A DNA stretch of 64,000 bases, from contig JAYKKM010000149.1 in the NCBI GenBank assembly GCA_035772405.1, forward strand, positions 3,955,001 through 4,019,000. Reading direction: 5' to 3'. Made by a program: the position numbers and the translations under genes. Position 1 is the stretch's first letter; each line of letters opens with the position of its first letter. The notes under the pieces were generated by a model. It was given only the letters and a program-made list of their open reading frames with translations. It searched no databases and was not told the origin of the DNA. Positions 53,814 through 64,000 of this stretch are shown here, one piece after another. Source of the stretch: Chrysogorgia sp. JL179-B06 (lineage: Eukaryota > Cnidaria > Anthozoa > Scleralcyonacea > Chrysogorgiidae).

Positions 53814-55665
53814 ATTACTAGAAATTACTATCGCAAGTGAAGTGCTGCCTCATTTCAAAGAAATTCCAATATTTTACAAGACAGATTGGCGACGTAAAGA
53901 GGCGCGGGTAGAACCGTAGGGGAAACTGCTTTGTTATCGCATTTATGGTCACAAATTTTTTTCAATCATCAATAATTAATTACCAAAGCTTGATAAACCA
54001 AAAAACAAAATCGAGAAATACCAGGTTATTATTACCTTCGACGGTTATTAGCACACATCCCTTCAGATGTTCCCTTCAGATGTCTTAAAAATTGCAACAG
54101 TGTTGCAATCAACAGTTAGAATTGGAAAGCAATGTTGATAGTTTAACCGAGACTCCAAAAATAGAATATTGAGTGCATTTTCAAAAAAATAAGGTGGATT
54201 GTTAGTTGCCATAAACCAATCACCGGCAAATGGGTCACTATATTGCAAAGAATACATTTTATCAGAGCAAAAAGGTTTTAACATTATTTCTTATACAAGT
54301 ATAAAGGTTATTTCCAACACAATGTGACATTTAGGAATGATGAATCCCATGCATTAATGTTTGTTATTTGATAATGTATTATTGCACATTTTGTTTAAAT
54401 TGTTTTGTATTGCCTTGTCTAAAAACAGCACAAATCGTTTTACTTGGGTCAACAACATCCAACCTCGTACCCAGGGCATTTTGCTTCCACGGTGGAAAAT
54501 GGCCCTGGGATCGGCTGGTCACATGACACCCATAATTTCTGGGTGTTTAGATATGATAATTTTTGTGGTCTTTGTTCCATTGCCTTTGTCTACTTTATTG
54601 ACCTGAACAATTGAAAAATAATCAGAGTTGTTCATGTCAGCATTTGTCGGCATAAAAGCAGCTAACAAGATTAATAATTTACCATACATCCATGGTTATC
54701 GCTTACAAAAGGTATGAAGAAGCATATATCCAATTTAGTGAAAGTTATCACTTCTAATTTGCTGTACAATTTAAAGACAGCATTCAGATTTAGATGAATA
54801 AATTATACTCGGCTGAATTAATTGGAGTTTTATGACAAGCCAATCGCATTATAGAATGGACCAGCCGATCTTAGGGACATTTTCGCCGACCTTCCACCGT
54901 GGAGGCAAAATGCCCTGGGTACGAGGTTGAACAACAACATATATTGTCAGACCAGGATTTTCTTCGACATCATTTGCCATTCTCAACAACAGAGCAACAA
55001 TAACATACACATTGTAACATGATATTCACTATCACTTGCTGTTGGAAAATATAAATATACACAAAATATAAATATACACATCAATATTAGTAATACCATA
55101 GTTGTTACCAGTAGCGAAACTGGCCGTAGCAACTGGTCATGTTATGACTGAATATGTAAATCGTTAAAAAATGTGCATACTGGTTGTTACAACCAACTGA
55201 ATTAACATCAATATTCTTACGTTGTGTCCACCAATTCGGGCACGATATTGATCGATTGTCACTCCCATTTCAGGTAAAGTAATGACAAGGTTTTTCTCTG
55301 CACAGATGTAAGTTTGTTGAGCAACAGGCACAAACCTTCGTTTGTAAATATTGAGTATTGTCTTTGGCGAGAACTGTCAAATGTCACCGGCTTCACTATA
55401 GGTTTGATTTTAACGAGCACAATCACAATGACTTCGTTTGATTTGAGTTGCGTGTACACACGAGACAAACACGAAAAACTAATAACCCTCTGGAGTATGT
55501 GAACAATCTCGTTCCAGAGCAAACTAAACTACGTCACAAAACGTCATAAAACTGAACATCCAGGAAATTTTCACATATATCGAGATCTCGTTGACTATAC
55601 ATAGGTGCGGAAAAAGGTCTGGGCACGAGACATAGATAACCCATGTCAAGATTAGTGTGCTGCCT
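53814..55665. repeat. Tandem duplication, copy 1 (1.85 kb)
   Basis: It begins ATTACTAGAAATTACTATCG and ends ATTAGTGTGCTGCCT, and is nearly identical to 55666-57724. It contains a MULE-type MITE. It lacks about 200 bases that copy 2 has near 57334-57540. Short open frames here (54063-54284, 55259-55522) show no family signature. Confidence 0.92.
54460..54929. mobile_element. MULE-type MITE, copy 2
   Basis: It starts CAACCTCGTACCCAGGGCAT and ends TGCCCTGGGTACGAGGTTG, flanked by AACAACATC and AACAACAAC (8 of 9 identical). It is 470 bp, about 106 bp longer than copy 1 through internal segments. GCCGACCTTCCACCG is kept only in the right arm. Confidence 0.8.
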
Positions 55666-57724
55666 ATTACTAGAAATTACTATCGCAAGTGAAGTGCTGC
55701 CGCATTTCAAAGAAATTCCAATATTTTACAAGACAGATTGGCGACGTAAAGAGGCGCGGGTAGAACCGTAGGGGAAACTGCTTTGTTATCGCATTTATGG
55801 TCACAAATTTTTTTCAATCATCAATAATTAATTACCAAAGCTTGATAAACCAAAAAACAAAATCGAGAAATACCAGGTTATTATTACCTTCGACGGTTAT
55901 TAGCACACATCCCTTCAGATGTTCCCTTCAGATGTCTTAAAAATTGCAACAGTGTTGCAATCAACAGTTAGAAAGCAATGTTGATAGTTTAACCGAGACT
56001 CCAAAAATAGAATATTGAGTGCATTTTCAAAAAAATAAGGTGGATTGTTAGTTGCCATAAACCAATCACCGGCAAATGGGTCACTATATTGCAAAGAATA
56101 CATTTTATCAGAGCAAAAAGGTTTTATTAATATTATTTCTTATACAAGTATAAAGGTTATTTCCAACACAATGTGACATTTAGGAATGATGAATCCCATG
56201 CATTAATGTTTGTTATTTGATAATGTATTATTGCACATTTTGTTTAAATTGTTTTGTATTGCCTTGTCTAAAAACAGCACAAATCGTTTTACTTGGGTCA
56301 ACAACATCCAACCTCGTACCCAGGGCATTTTGCTTCCACGGTGGAAAATGGCCCTGGGATCGGCTGGTCACATGACACCCATAATTTCTGGGTGTTTAGA
56401 TATGATAATTTTTGTGGTCTTTGTTCCATTGCCTTTGTCTACTTTATTGACCTGAACAATTGAAAAATAATCAGAGTTGTTCATGTCAGCATTTGTCGGC
56501 ATAAAAGCAGCTAACAAGATTAATAATTTACCATACATCCATGGTTATCGCTTACAAAAGGTATGAAGAAGCATATATCCAATTTAGTGAAAGTTATCAC
56601 TTCTAATTTGCTGTACAATTTAAAGACAGCATTCAGATTTAGATGAATAAATTATACTCGGCTGAATTAATTGGAGTTTTATGACAAGCCAATCGCATTA
56701 TAGAATGGACCAGCCGATCTTAGGGACATTTTCGCCGACCTTCCACCGTGGAGGCAAAATGCCCTGGGTACGAGGTTGAACAACAACATATATTGTCAGA
56801 CCAGGATTTTCTTCGACATCATTTGCCATTCTCAACAACAGAGCAACAATAACATACACATTGTAACATGATATTCACTATCACTTGCTGTCGGAAAATA
56901 TAAATATACACAAAATATAAATATACACATCAATATTAGTAATACCATAGTTGTTACCAGTAGCGAAACTGGCCGTAGCAACTGGTCATGTTATGACTGA
57001 ATATATAAATCGTTTAAAAATTTGCATACTGGTTGTTACAACCAACTGAATTAACATCAATATTCTTACGTTGTGTCCACCAATTCGGGCACGATATTGA
57101 TCGATTGTCACTCCCATTTCAGGTAAAGTAATGACAAGGTTTTTCTCTGCACAGATGTAAGTTTGTTGAGCAACAGGCACAAACCTTCGTTTGTAAATAT
57201 TGAGTATTGTCTTTGGCGAGAACTGTCAAATGTCACCGGCTTCGCTATAGGTTTGATTTTAACGAGCACAATCACAATGACTTCGTTTGATTTGAGTTGC
57301 GTGTACACACGAGACAAACAAGAAAAACTAAGTACACAGAACTATCTTAGTCGTCTTACCTTGAAAACAGAATATCTCCGCACTGAAATGAATTGAAATT
57401 CCCAACAGCACCAAAGGCAGGACAGATCGTTCGAGAACTTCGTCTCTCTCCTCATGGCGTTGCGTGATCAGAAAATACCATGTTCGTGGTGGCGTTGACA
57501 AGTTCCGAACATTAATTCCGTACAACTTCCGTGAAAACGAATAACCCTCTGGAGTATGTGAACAATCTCGTTCCAGAGCAAACTAAACTACGTCACAAAA
57601 CGTCATAAAACTGAACATCCAGGAAATTTTCACATATATCGAGATCTCGTTGACTATACATAGGTGCGGAAAGAGGTCTGGGCACGAGACATAGATAACC
57701 CATGTCAAGATTAGTGTGCTGCCT
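55666..57724. repeat. Tandem duplication, copy 2 (2.06 kb)
   Basis: It matches copy 1 with a handful of substitutions and small indels. Extra sequence at 57334-57540 is bordered by GAAAAAC and GAAAACG, so copy 1 probably lost it by microhomology deletion. A hairpin (TACGGCAGCAACAATAATGG / TTATTGCTGCCGTA, 57724-57761) sits at the outer boundary. Confidence 0.92.
56309..56778. mobile_element. MULE-type MITE, copy 3 (duplicated with its surroundings)
   Basis: It is identical in ends and length to copy 2 at 54460-54929. It arose by the tandem duplication, not by transposition, since the flanks are the same. Confidence 0.85.
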
Positions 57725-58068
57725 ACGGCAGCAACAATAATGGACCTTTATTGCTGCCGTATGCAGTCAGACCGCACGTGAACGGCGTGTAGTCATAATG
57801 GGAAACTAGCCTTTCACTATTGGTATGTATCTGCAGTAAGGTTTACTAAAGTATGGGCTATATGGCAATCAGCTTGAGTTGATTTAATTCTCCTCAAGCT
57901 TTCAAGACCGCGTGAGCGACAGACTACAGCGTACGTGCGTAATCTTGTAGTTTTGTAGCGAGTTGTTTGGAATTTGAGAGCGCGTATCGTCGTTTCTGAA
58001 CCCATTCTCGAAGTTGAACTCGTCAACTTTTATATGAATTCGAAAGCCGGAGATATATGTAGTATTCC

Positions 58069-60259
58069 AATTCACCACTTGCAAGCTGGCAAGCACGTGT
58101 AGTTGTCACGTGGTTAAAATGTAAACAAACAATCGTCCGCTCCGCAATAGCGGATAGTGCTGAAAGTGTTCATTTATTGTTAAATATCTCAACCCAAAGC
58201 TTTTACCTTTCGTTTTACGTGAACAAACTATAAAAGTGAATATGAAACGCGGTTTTATATCTCTAAATCATGTTCTGGTTCAAACGATTAAGAATTTTAT
58301 TAGATTTATAAGTCATCGAAGGTACGCGCACGCGAAGCCGCGAATCTCCTTCTTGCTGTGCTGTGCGTTTTATTTTGACATTACATATGTATTTCCCTTG
58401 CGTTAAGGAGGAAGGAATTATCATCGAATCTGTTAGATTAACAGCTGCGTCCACTCTTCCTGCATAGAAACGCATAAATTGAAACTGTAAAGTAATATGA
58501 ATCTTGAACTTTTGTCTGTGAGCATATACGCGCTACGTAACCTGATATAAAAAATGTCTCGCGTAAAATCAAATGATAAGTTCCAATCAATAAGCATCCG
58601 AGAGCTACACAAATACTAAGCTGATCGTGGTGTATCTGTAAGTGAGCATTTGAAGTTTGTTTTGATACATATAGCTGCTCGACTCACATTTCGAATAGGA
58701 TGACCAAGAAAGATGTCTGAAGCAACGATCCCTCGATATTTATTTATTTCTCGATATTTATTTATTTATGACATGAAAACAGCACATCCTCATACACTTA
58801 ATGATGAATCAAAATATTCAAAGATCAGAAGACAACCTACAGTATGCACTATCGACTATATATAGTATCCACTTGCACTTGCCCTATTTTAGCGAGAGAA
58901 GATCCAACAGAATTCACTACCACAGGGCTTGCTCTATTTTAGCGAGAGAAGATCCAACAGAATTCACTACCACAAGGCTTGCCCTATTTTAGCGAGAGAA
59001 GATCCAACAGAATTCAGTGCACTACAACAGGGCTTGCCCTACTGTATTTTAGCGAGAGAAGATCCAACAGAATTCAGTGCACTACAACAGGGCTTGCCCT
59101 AGCCCCTACTGTATTTTAGCGAGAGAAGATCCAACAGAATTCAGTGCACTACCACTTGCCCTACTCTATTTTAGCGAGAGAAGATCCAACAGAATTCACT
59201 ACCACAGGCTGTAAATGAGAGGCCCGTGTGAGGAAGACTACTAATACAGAGAAAACTGATCAACAATCTACATGTATTTAGACTCGACAAAATCGTCTCA
59301 CGCTGCCCCTGTCATGTTAATGAGATTAAACTTTATATGTGATGTATAAAAATTTGCTATTGAGACTAACGTTGAACTTATGGATATTCATGGTCTGTTG
59401 AACGATCCAAGAAATATCATCCGCTACAATTCAAAGGTTAATATTTCTTTTGCAATTCTATAGTTCAATAATGCGTTTACCTGTCCTTTATTATTAACAA
59501 ATGTATATTATTTCTTAAATTTACTTCTATTTATTTGTTTTTCTCTATAACATGCATCAATGAATTTATGTGCTGTTTCCATGCCATAAATAAATAAATA
59601 TCGTTGCTTCAGACATCTTTCTTGGTCATCCTATTCGAAATTTGAAGCAGCTATATATGTATCAAAGCAGACTACAAATGCTCACTTACAGATACACCAC
59701 GACCAGCTTAGTATTTTTGTAGCTCTCGGATGCTTATAGATTGGAATTACGCGAGACATTTTTATATCAGGTTACGTAGCGCGTATATGCTCACAGACAC
59801 AAGTTCGAGATTCATATTACTTTACAGTTTCAATTTATGCGTTTCTATGCAGGAAGAGTAGACGCAGCTGTTAATCTAACAGATTCGATGATAATTCCTT
59901 CCTCCTTAACGTAAGGGAAAATATCAAAATAAAACGCACAACACAGCAAAAAGGAGATTCGCGGCTTCGCGTGCGCGTGCCTTCGATGACTTATAAATCT
60001 AATAAAATTATTAATAGTTTGAACCAGAACATGATTTAGAGATATAAAACCGCGTTTCATATTTACCTTTATAGTTTGTCCACGTAAAACGAAAGGTAAA
60101 AGCTTTGGGTTGAGATATTTAACAATAAATGAACACTTTCAGCACTACCGCTATTGCGGAACTATCAGACATTGCGGACGATTGTACGAACTTTCGTATT
60201 TGTTGACATTTTAACCACGTGACAACTACACGTGCTTGCCAGCGTGCAAGTGGTGAATT
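58069..60259. mobile_element. 2.2-kb foldback element with about 0.7-kb arms
   Basis: The left arm 58069-58785 starts AATTCACCACTTGCAAGCTG; the right arm 59567-60259 ends GCGTGCAAGTGGTGAATT. They are inverted copies across their length, for example CAACCCAAAGCTTTTACCTT / AAGGTAAAAGCTTTGGGTTG-like. The 0.78-kb spacer contains a 50-70 base tandem repeat. No open frame resembles a transposase and I see no clear target duplication. Confidence 0.85.
58868..59215 (+). repeat. Tandem repeat in foldback spacer (six units)
   Basis: Six units contain TTTTAGCGAGAGAAGATCCAACAGAATTC followed by variable CAGTGCACTACCACAGGGCTTGCCCTA. Unit lengths range from about 50 to 75 bases. GAATTC recurs in each unit. 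Confidence 0.88.
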
Positions 60260-60367
60260 TGACTTTGATCAAACAAGATCAAACGACAATGCTTTCGTCT
60301 ATCTATATAATCGAGAGGTCGTATTACACATACCACGAGAAACAGCTCTCGTGCATTTGGGTAGGGC

Positions 60368-60443
60368 ATTTAGCCTGGCGTAGCCGGCGCAAAGGGGCTC
60401 GTCCCAAACCCCCAGCCCCTTTGCGCCGGCTACGCAGGCTAAC
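60368..60443. repeat. GC-rich 76-bp hairpin element
   Basis: TTAGCCTGGCGTAGCCGGCG CAAAGGGGCT is mirrored by AGCCCCTTTGCGCCGGCTAC GCAGGCTAA, with the loop CGTCCCAAACCCCC. The stem is about 30 bp with one or two mismatches, far more GC-rich than the surroundings. Confidence 0.8.
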
Positions 60444-61208
60444 TGGCATAAGCGTCCTGATTGCGAGTGACTTTTGCGCGCCATGTTTGAATAAGCATCG
60501 TTCATACTTTGACATGCCTCGACGCAATGTGTTTATTTCTCGCAAAGGGACGACATTTATATATGAATTACATTAAGACAGAGTTCTTAAGCTTTGAAGA
60601 AAACAAAACGAAGGTAAATAGCTTTTTATTAGACCAACATTTAAATTTCTCTTGCATTACTGGTCCTTGATAAATTCACATTATTTAGCTTATCCTCTCA
60701 CTTACGATTCAGGATTATCCTGAATTCTCATTGTAACCAATAAGTTATTGGATTGTAACCAATTTTTTTTTTTTTTTTTTTTTTTAATTTATTAACTTCG
60801 CCTTATAATAATACAGGCTGGGTAACCGCAACAGCAATAGCCAATTACTGCGGCCCCAGTACATAATTACATGACTAATATACAAATAATAATAATAATA
60901 ATAATAAGTAATTATTTATTTAAAAACAACATACTATAGCGGATGCTAAGCTTCGTGGTGAGTTGCATGACATACATATAGTTTTCCAAGTACGTGGGTC
61001 TTCGGGGTCATACGATGTCGAAAGTGCAGTAAAATAATAATTAAACAGATTTCGACGAAAAGAACTTAAATCGACAGTATTAAGATTGTCAACAACACTC
61101 ATCAGGACATTCCACACGCGGGAAGACCTATTAAAAAAAGATTTCTGGAAGGTAGAGGTCTTACACTTACGGACTAGGTATTGGATGGATGCAGAATTAC
61201 TAGTAGAT

Positions 61209-62894
61209 CTAGTAGGGCGTGCAATACGGACTTTCGGTATAATGACTGGGTTGATATCTACTAGTCCATTTATAACTTAAAAAAATATATACTATATCTA
61301 AAAATTCGTGCCAGTAAGTTAACGGGAGAAGTTTTAGTTCAAGCAGTCTATCTTTATACGACTGTTCACAGAAGAATGGCAACTTTAGTATACACTTTGT
61401 CGCACGCCGCTGGACACGTTCTACTTCTCTAATTAGATCTTTCATCTGCGGGGCCCACACCTGAGTTGCATATCCTAGGTGAGGCCGCACGAGAGCAAGG
61501 TACATCGAGCGCCTTATACTGGTAGACTTTATAGTTCTTGAGTTTCGTCTAACGAATCCAAGCACTCTGTTGGCCTTTGTACACTGCTCTGTCACTTGCT
61601 TTGACCAGGTTAAGTTGTCAGTGATCCACACACCCAGATCTTTCTCAGTCTTACTGGAGTCGAGAGGGAAGTCGTCCAGCATATAATTGCTGTTAATTGG
61701 GTTACGCTTGCGGGTGATTCGCATTGTTTTACTCTTTTTTCTATTAAACGTCATGCCCGCATTTTCCGCCCAAGAATTAATGGTATTCAGATCTGACTGC
61801 AACTTGGAAGCATCATCATGTGATTTAATAATCTTAAAAACTTTGGTATCGTCTGCAAATGTTGCGACATTGCTGGACACAACCGTATTAGGCAAATCAT
61901 TAACGAATAATAAAAACAGCATTGGTCCAAGGATTGAGCCCTGAGGTACTCCTGAACTCACTGAGCGTTTGTTTGAAGTCCCTCCAGGGACTGTGACTTG
62001 CTGAGTGCGGTTGGAAAGATAGGAAATCAACCAATTTAAAAGGTTACCACCAAAACCATAACTGGCCAATTTTTGAATCAACTGTCGATGGCTTATTTTA
62101 TCAAAAGCTTTAGACATATCGAGATATACAATGTCTATCTGACCGCTGGCGTCGAGTTGGGCTCCAATAGTGTCGAGAACATCTACAAGTTGAGTAACAC
62201 AGGACCGGCCTGCGATAAACCCATGCTGACATTTATGAATTAAGTTGTACACACGATCTTTGATCGCGTTGAGTACGCATCGTTCCATGATTTTAGAAAT
62301 AATTGGGAGTAACGAGATCGGTCTGTAATTCTCAGCATATTCTTGATCGCCTTTTTTGAATACGGGGACCACATTTGCGCATTTCCACTCAATGGGAAAT
62401 GAACCAACGTTGATTGATTTGTTGAATAAATCACACAGAGAAGGGGCAATTATATCGGCAGTCTCCTTTAAAAGCCTTACAGGGATGTTGTCAGGGCCGG
62501 AAGCTTTGTTCACATCCAAACCCCTGATCACAGTCACAATATCACTATGATCAAAGGATATATTTGACAAATAAGGATCAGAGGGTTGAGAGAACTCAAT
62601 ATCAGTATCGTGTTCACAAGTACACTCACTCGTGAACACCGACGCAAAGTAGCTGTTAAATAAATTTGCGATCGCCACAGGATTGTCGGCGGTGGATCTT
62701 GGCCGAAAGGAGTCCTGGTTACCACTAGCTCGGTTTATTGTTGCCATGGAGATCTCAGAAGGTAGGCCCCTTGATTTCGATTTTTGTTTCAAAATAGACC
62801 AAAATCGTTTTGTATTGCTTTTAAAATCTGTTTCGAGTAAACTGAAAAATTTATCACGGCCTTCACGTAGCAATCGCTTAACTTCAGCGCGCAA
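61209..62894 (-). CDS. LINE reverse transcriptase, about 561 codons
   Basis: Motifs in order are GLDVNKASGPDNIP, YRPISLLPIISKIMER, VYLDMSKAFDKISH, SSGVPQGSILGPMLFLLFVN, ATFADDTKVF (catalytic FADD, about 61846-61869), KTEKDLGVWITDNLTWSKQV and the C-terminal ERVQRRATKCILKLPF. The nominal start (MRAEVKRLL) is internal. The frame overlaps the endonuclease frame at 62789-62894 and domain continuity requires a one-base shift near 62890-62910. It may be a degenerate single polyprotein. Confidence 0.87.
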   Translation of the reverse strand: MRAEVKRLLREGRDKFFSLLETDFKSNTKRFWSILKQKSKSRGLPSEISMATINRASGNQDSFRPRSTADNPVAIANLFNSYFASVFTSECTCEHDTDIEFSQPSDPYLSNISFDHSDIVTVIRGLDVNKASGPDNIPVRLLKETADIIAPSLCDLFNKSINVGSFPIEWKCANVVPVFKKGDQEYAENYRPISLLPIISKIMERCVLNAIKDRVYNLIHKCQHGFIAGRSCVTQLVDVLDTIGAQLDASGQIDIVYLDMSKAFDKISHRQLIQKLASYGFGGNLLNWLISYLSNRTQQVTVPGGTSNKRSVSSGVPQGSILGPMLFLLFVNDLPNTVVSSNVATFADDTKVFKIIKSHDDASKLQSDLNTINSWAENAGMTFNRKKSKTMRITRKRNPINSNYMLDDFPLDSSKTEKDLGVWITDNLTWSKQVTEQCTKANRVLGFVRRNSRTIKSTSIRRSMYLALVRPHLGYATQVWAPQMKDLIREVERVQRRATKCILKLPFFCEQSYKDRLLELKLLPLTYWHEFLDIVYIFLSYKWTSRYQPSHYTESPYCTPY

Positions 62895-64000
62895 GTAGCG
62901 TTAATAGGAGATTTCTTAAGCTTTCGCCGCATCGTTTCCTTTTTCTTAATTAAATCAAGTATTTGTCCATTTATCCACGGGACCGGATTGCGTCCTTTAA
63001 GCCTCTTTGTTGGCACATAATCCGTCACAGCAGCCAAGAATAAAACTTTCCAGTTGTGCCAGTCTGCATCAATGTCATCACCACTGCCTAAAACTGAGGA
63101 CAAGTTGATCGCTCTAAGGGAATCACGTAAACCCCCGAAGTCTGCTTTTACATAATCATAGACGTATCTTTCAGATCTTGCAGATGCCTTAACAAACGCG
63201 TTAAAGTCAAAACAGACCACTCCGTGATCAGTAAAAACGCCTGCTTGCTCGGGAGATAAAACTTCGCTTACACTTACGTGATTAGGCACGCTTGTTATTA
63301 CTAAATCGAGTATTTTATCGCCTCGAGTGGGAATATTATTCATCTGTGACAGATAGTGATCGTTAAGTATCCCAACGAAAGATACCTCTCTGGCACCCAT
63401 TGTTTGGGGCACTTTGTTTGAGTCCCAGGAGATTCTTGACATATTTAGATCTCCAGCCATTACCATATTATCAAACTTGTCACAAACATGGTCAAGAAAT
63501 ATATTAAATTTTTCCAACCAGTTATTAGGATTATTGTCAGGATCAGGCCAATAGATAGATGAAAACAACACTTTCTGGTCACAATGTGTGATCAGCTCGA
63601 CAGACACGACCTCAAGCTGATGTAAAACCTCGAGGTCTGGCATATATTCTCGGATAGATTTAAAAGTGACTAATTTCACTGCGATGAGTACTCCGCCGCC
63701 GATACGATCACAACGATCTTTTCTAAATATTCTGTATCCAGTATGAAATAATTCTTCATTGCAATAATCGTTGTTTAACCACGTTTCGTTGATGAGGACA
63801 ATATCTGCATTCTCAGCATAGACAAGATCTTGAACTCGCTGTATGTTACAAACGGTGGACGACTCGACCTGATGAAGGCTCTTTAAGCTTCTAGCGTTAA
63901 TACTCAGACATTTGATACAAGCATGACTCAAAGGACCAGGCTGGCTGATGATATCTCCACATTGAAGTAACAGGCCAACGACAATACCACCAAAACTACT
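62789..64000 (-). CDS. LINE AP-type endonuclease, 5' end outside window
   Basis: The open frame extends past the window edge. Motifs include CLSINARSLKSL, DIVLINETWLN (catalytic E), GGGVLIAVK, SSIYWPDPDN, MAGDLNMSRISWDS (D-x-N), KILDLVITS and TDHGVVCFDF (catalytic DH). This is an apurinic-endonuclease-like target-nicking domain. Upstream of SHACIKC the frame reads VVGLLLQCGDIISQPGP, resembling the 2A-like leader common before this domain. After 62900 the frame is out of register and ends at 62789. Confidence 0.85.
   Translation of the reverse strand, partial: SSFGGIVVGLLLQCGDIISQPGPLSHACIKCLSINARSLKSLHQVESSTVCNIQRVQDLVYAENADIVLINETWLNNDYCNEELFHTGYRIFRKDRCDRIGGGVLIAVKLVTFKSIREYMPDLEVLHQLEVVSVELITHCDQKVLFSSIYWPDPDNNPNNWLEKFNIFLDHVCDKFDNMVMAGDLNMSRISWDSNKVPQTMGAREVSFVGILNDHYLSQMNNIPTRGDKILDLVITSVPNHVSVSEVLSPEQAGVFTDHGVVCFDFNAFVKASARSERYVYDYVKADFGGLRDSLRAINLSSVLGSGDDIDADWHNWKVLFLAAVTDYVPTKRLKGRNPVPWINGQILDLIKKKETMRRKLKKSPINATCALKLSDCYVKAVINFSVYSKQILKAIQNDFGLF

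Larger units (their letters stand above)
60759..64000 (-). mobile_element. CR1-group LINE, poly(A) tailed, running off the window
   Basis: A run of about 25 T at 60762-60786 is the poly(A) tail on the minus strand. The 3' untranslated part with AAT microsatellite (60889-60905) follows, then RT (61209-62894) and endonuclease (62789-64000). The 5' end lies outside the window. Only one frame break separates the two domains, so it is the best preserved LINE here. Its RT resembles the fossil at 8150-8620. Confidence 0.85.

Noticed and set aside
54063..57525. Repeated short open frames in both duplication copies
   Set aside because: They are conserved only because the DNA is duplicated. Small indels change them, and several cover MITE ends.
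58868..59215. CRISPR-like repeats and spacers
   Set aside because: Spacers are near-identical parts of a longer unit, unit length varies, and the context is a eukaryotic foldback element.

Overview
This is a repeat-laden nuclear segment from an animal, most likely a marine invertebrate such as a cnidarian or sponge (low confidence on phylum). The evidence is spliced genes with GT/AG introns, a MEGF8/attractin-type receptor, several CR1/L2-type LINEs, a BEL/Pao LTR retrotransposon, a hAT transposase and dozens of foldback elements. There are no prokaryotic operons. Layout: 1-14.4 kb holds the 3' half of a plus-strand MEGF8/attractin-family gene in six exons (2527-14363). The exons join in matching phases and end with a transmembrane helix and an SRPFA-type cytoplasmic motif. 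Its introns hold MITEs, a decayed LINE and a 1.3-kb minisatellite that fills one intron. 14.5-23.7 kb is a thicket of nested elements: a TTAA-flanked element, AT-rich repeats, a Harbinger transposase remnant broken by a foldback, an L2-like LINE with an internal 371-bp duplication and a telomere-motif MITE, a second LINE fragment, and a tRNA-like SINE head. 24.0-26.0 kb holds two unrecognised minus-strand genes. 26.7-28.2 kb is a tandem duplication, one copy of which is split by a hAT-type MITE with a perfect 8-bp target duplication. 29.0-31.7 kb is a Myb/SANT-like coiled-coil gene. 32.6-38.4 kb is a BEL/Pao element with a perfect 5-bp target duplication but broken reading frames; one LTR has about 180 bp inverted relative to the other. 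40.1-42.6 and 53.5-53.7 kb are one satellite array with dyad-bearing higher-order units. It is split by a 10.9-kb hAT element, which itself contains a 4.3-kb foldback element (TACGGTGGCCCA ends, TTATAC target duplication, arms and core built of different tandem repeats) and an L2-like LINE. 53.8-57.7 kb is a recent 1.85-2.06 kb tandem duplication carrying MULE-type MITEs. 58.1-60.3 kb is a second large foldback (about 0.7-kb arms). 60.8-64.0 kb is a CR1-group LINE on the minus strand running off the window, with a 2A-like motif at its visible N-terminal end. The strongest candidates for something undescribed are the 42.9-47.2 kb foldback element and the LTR segment inversion.
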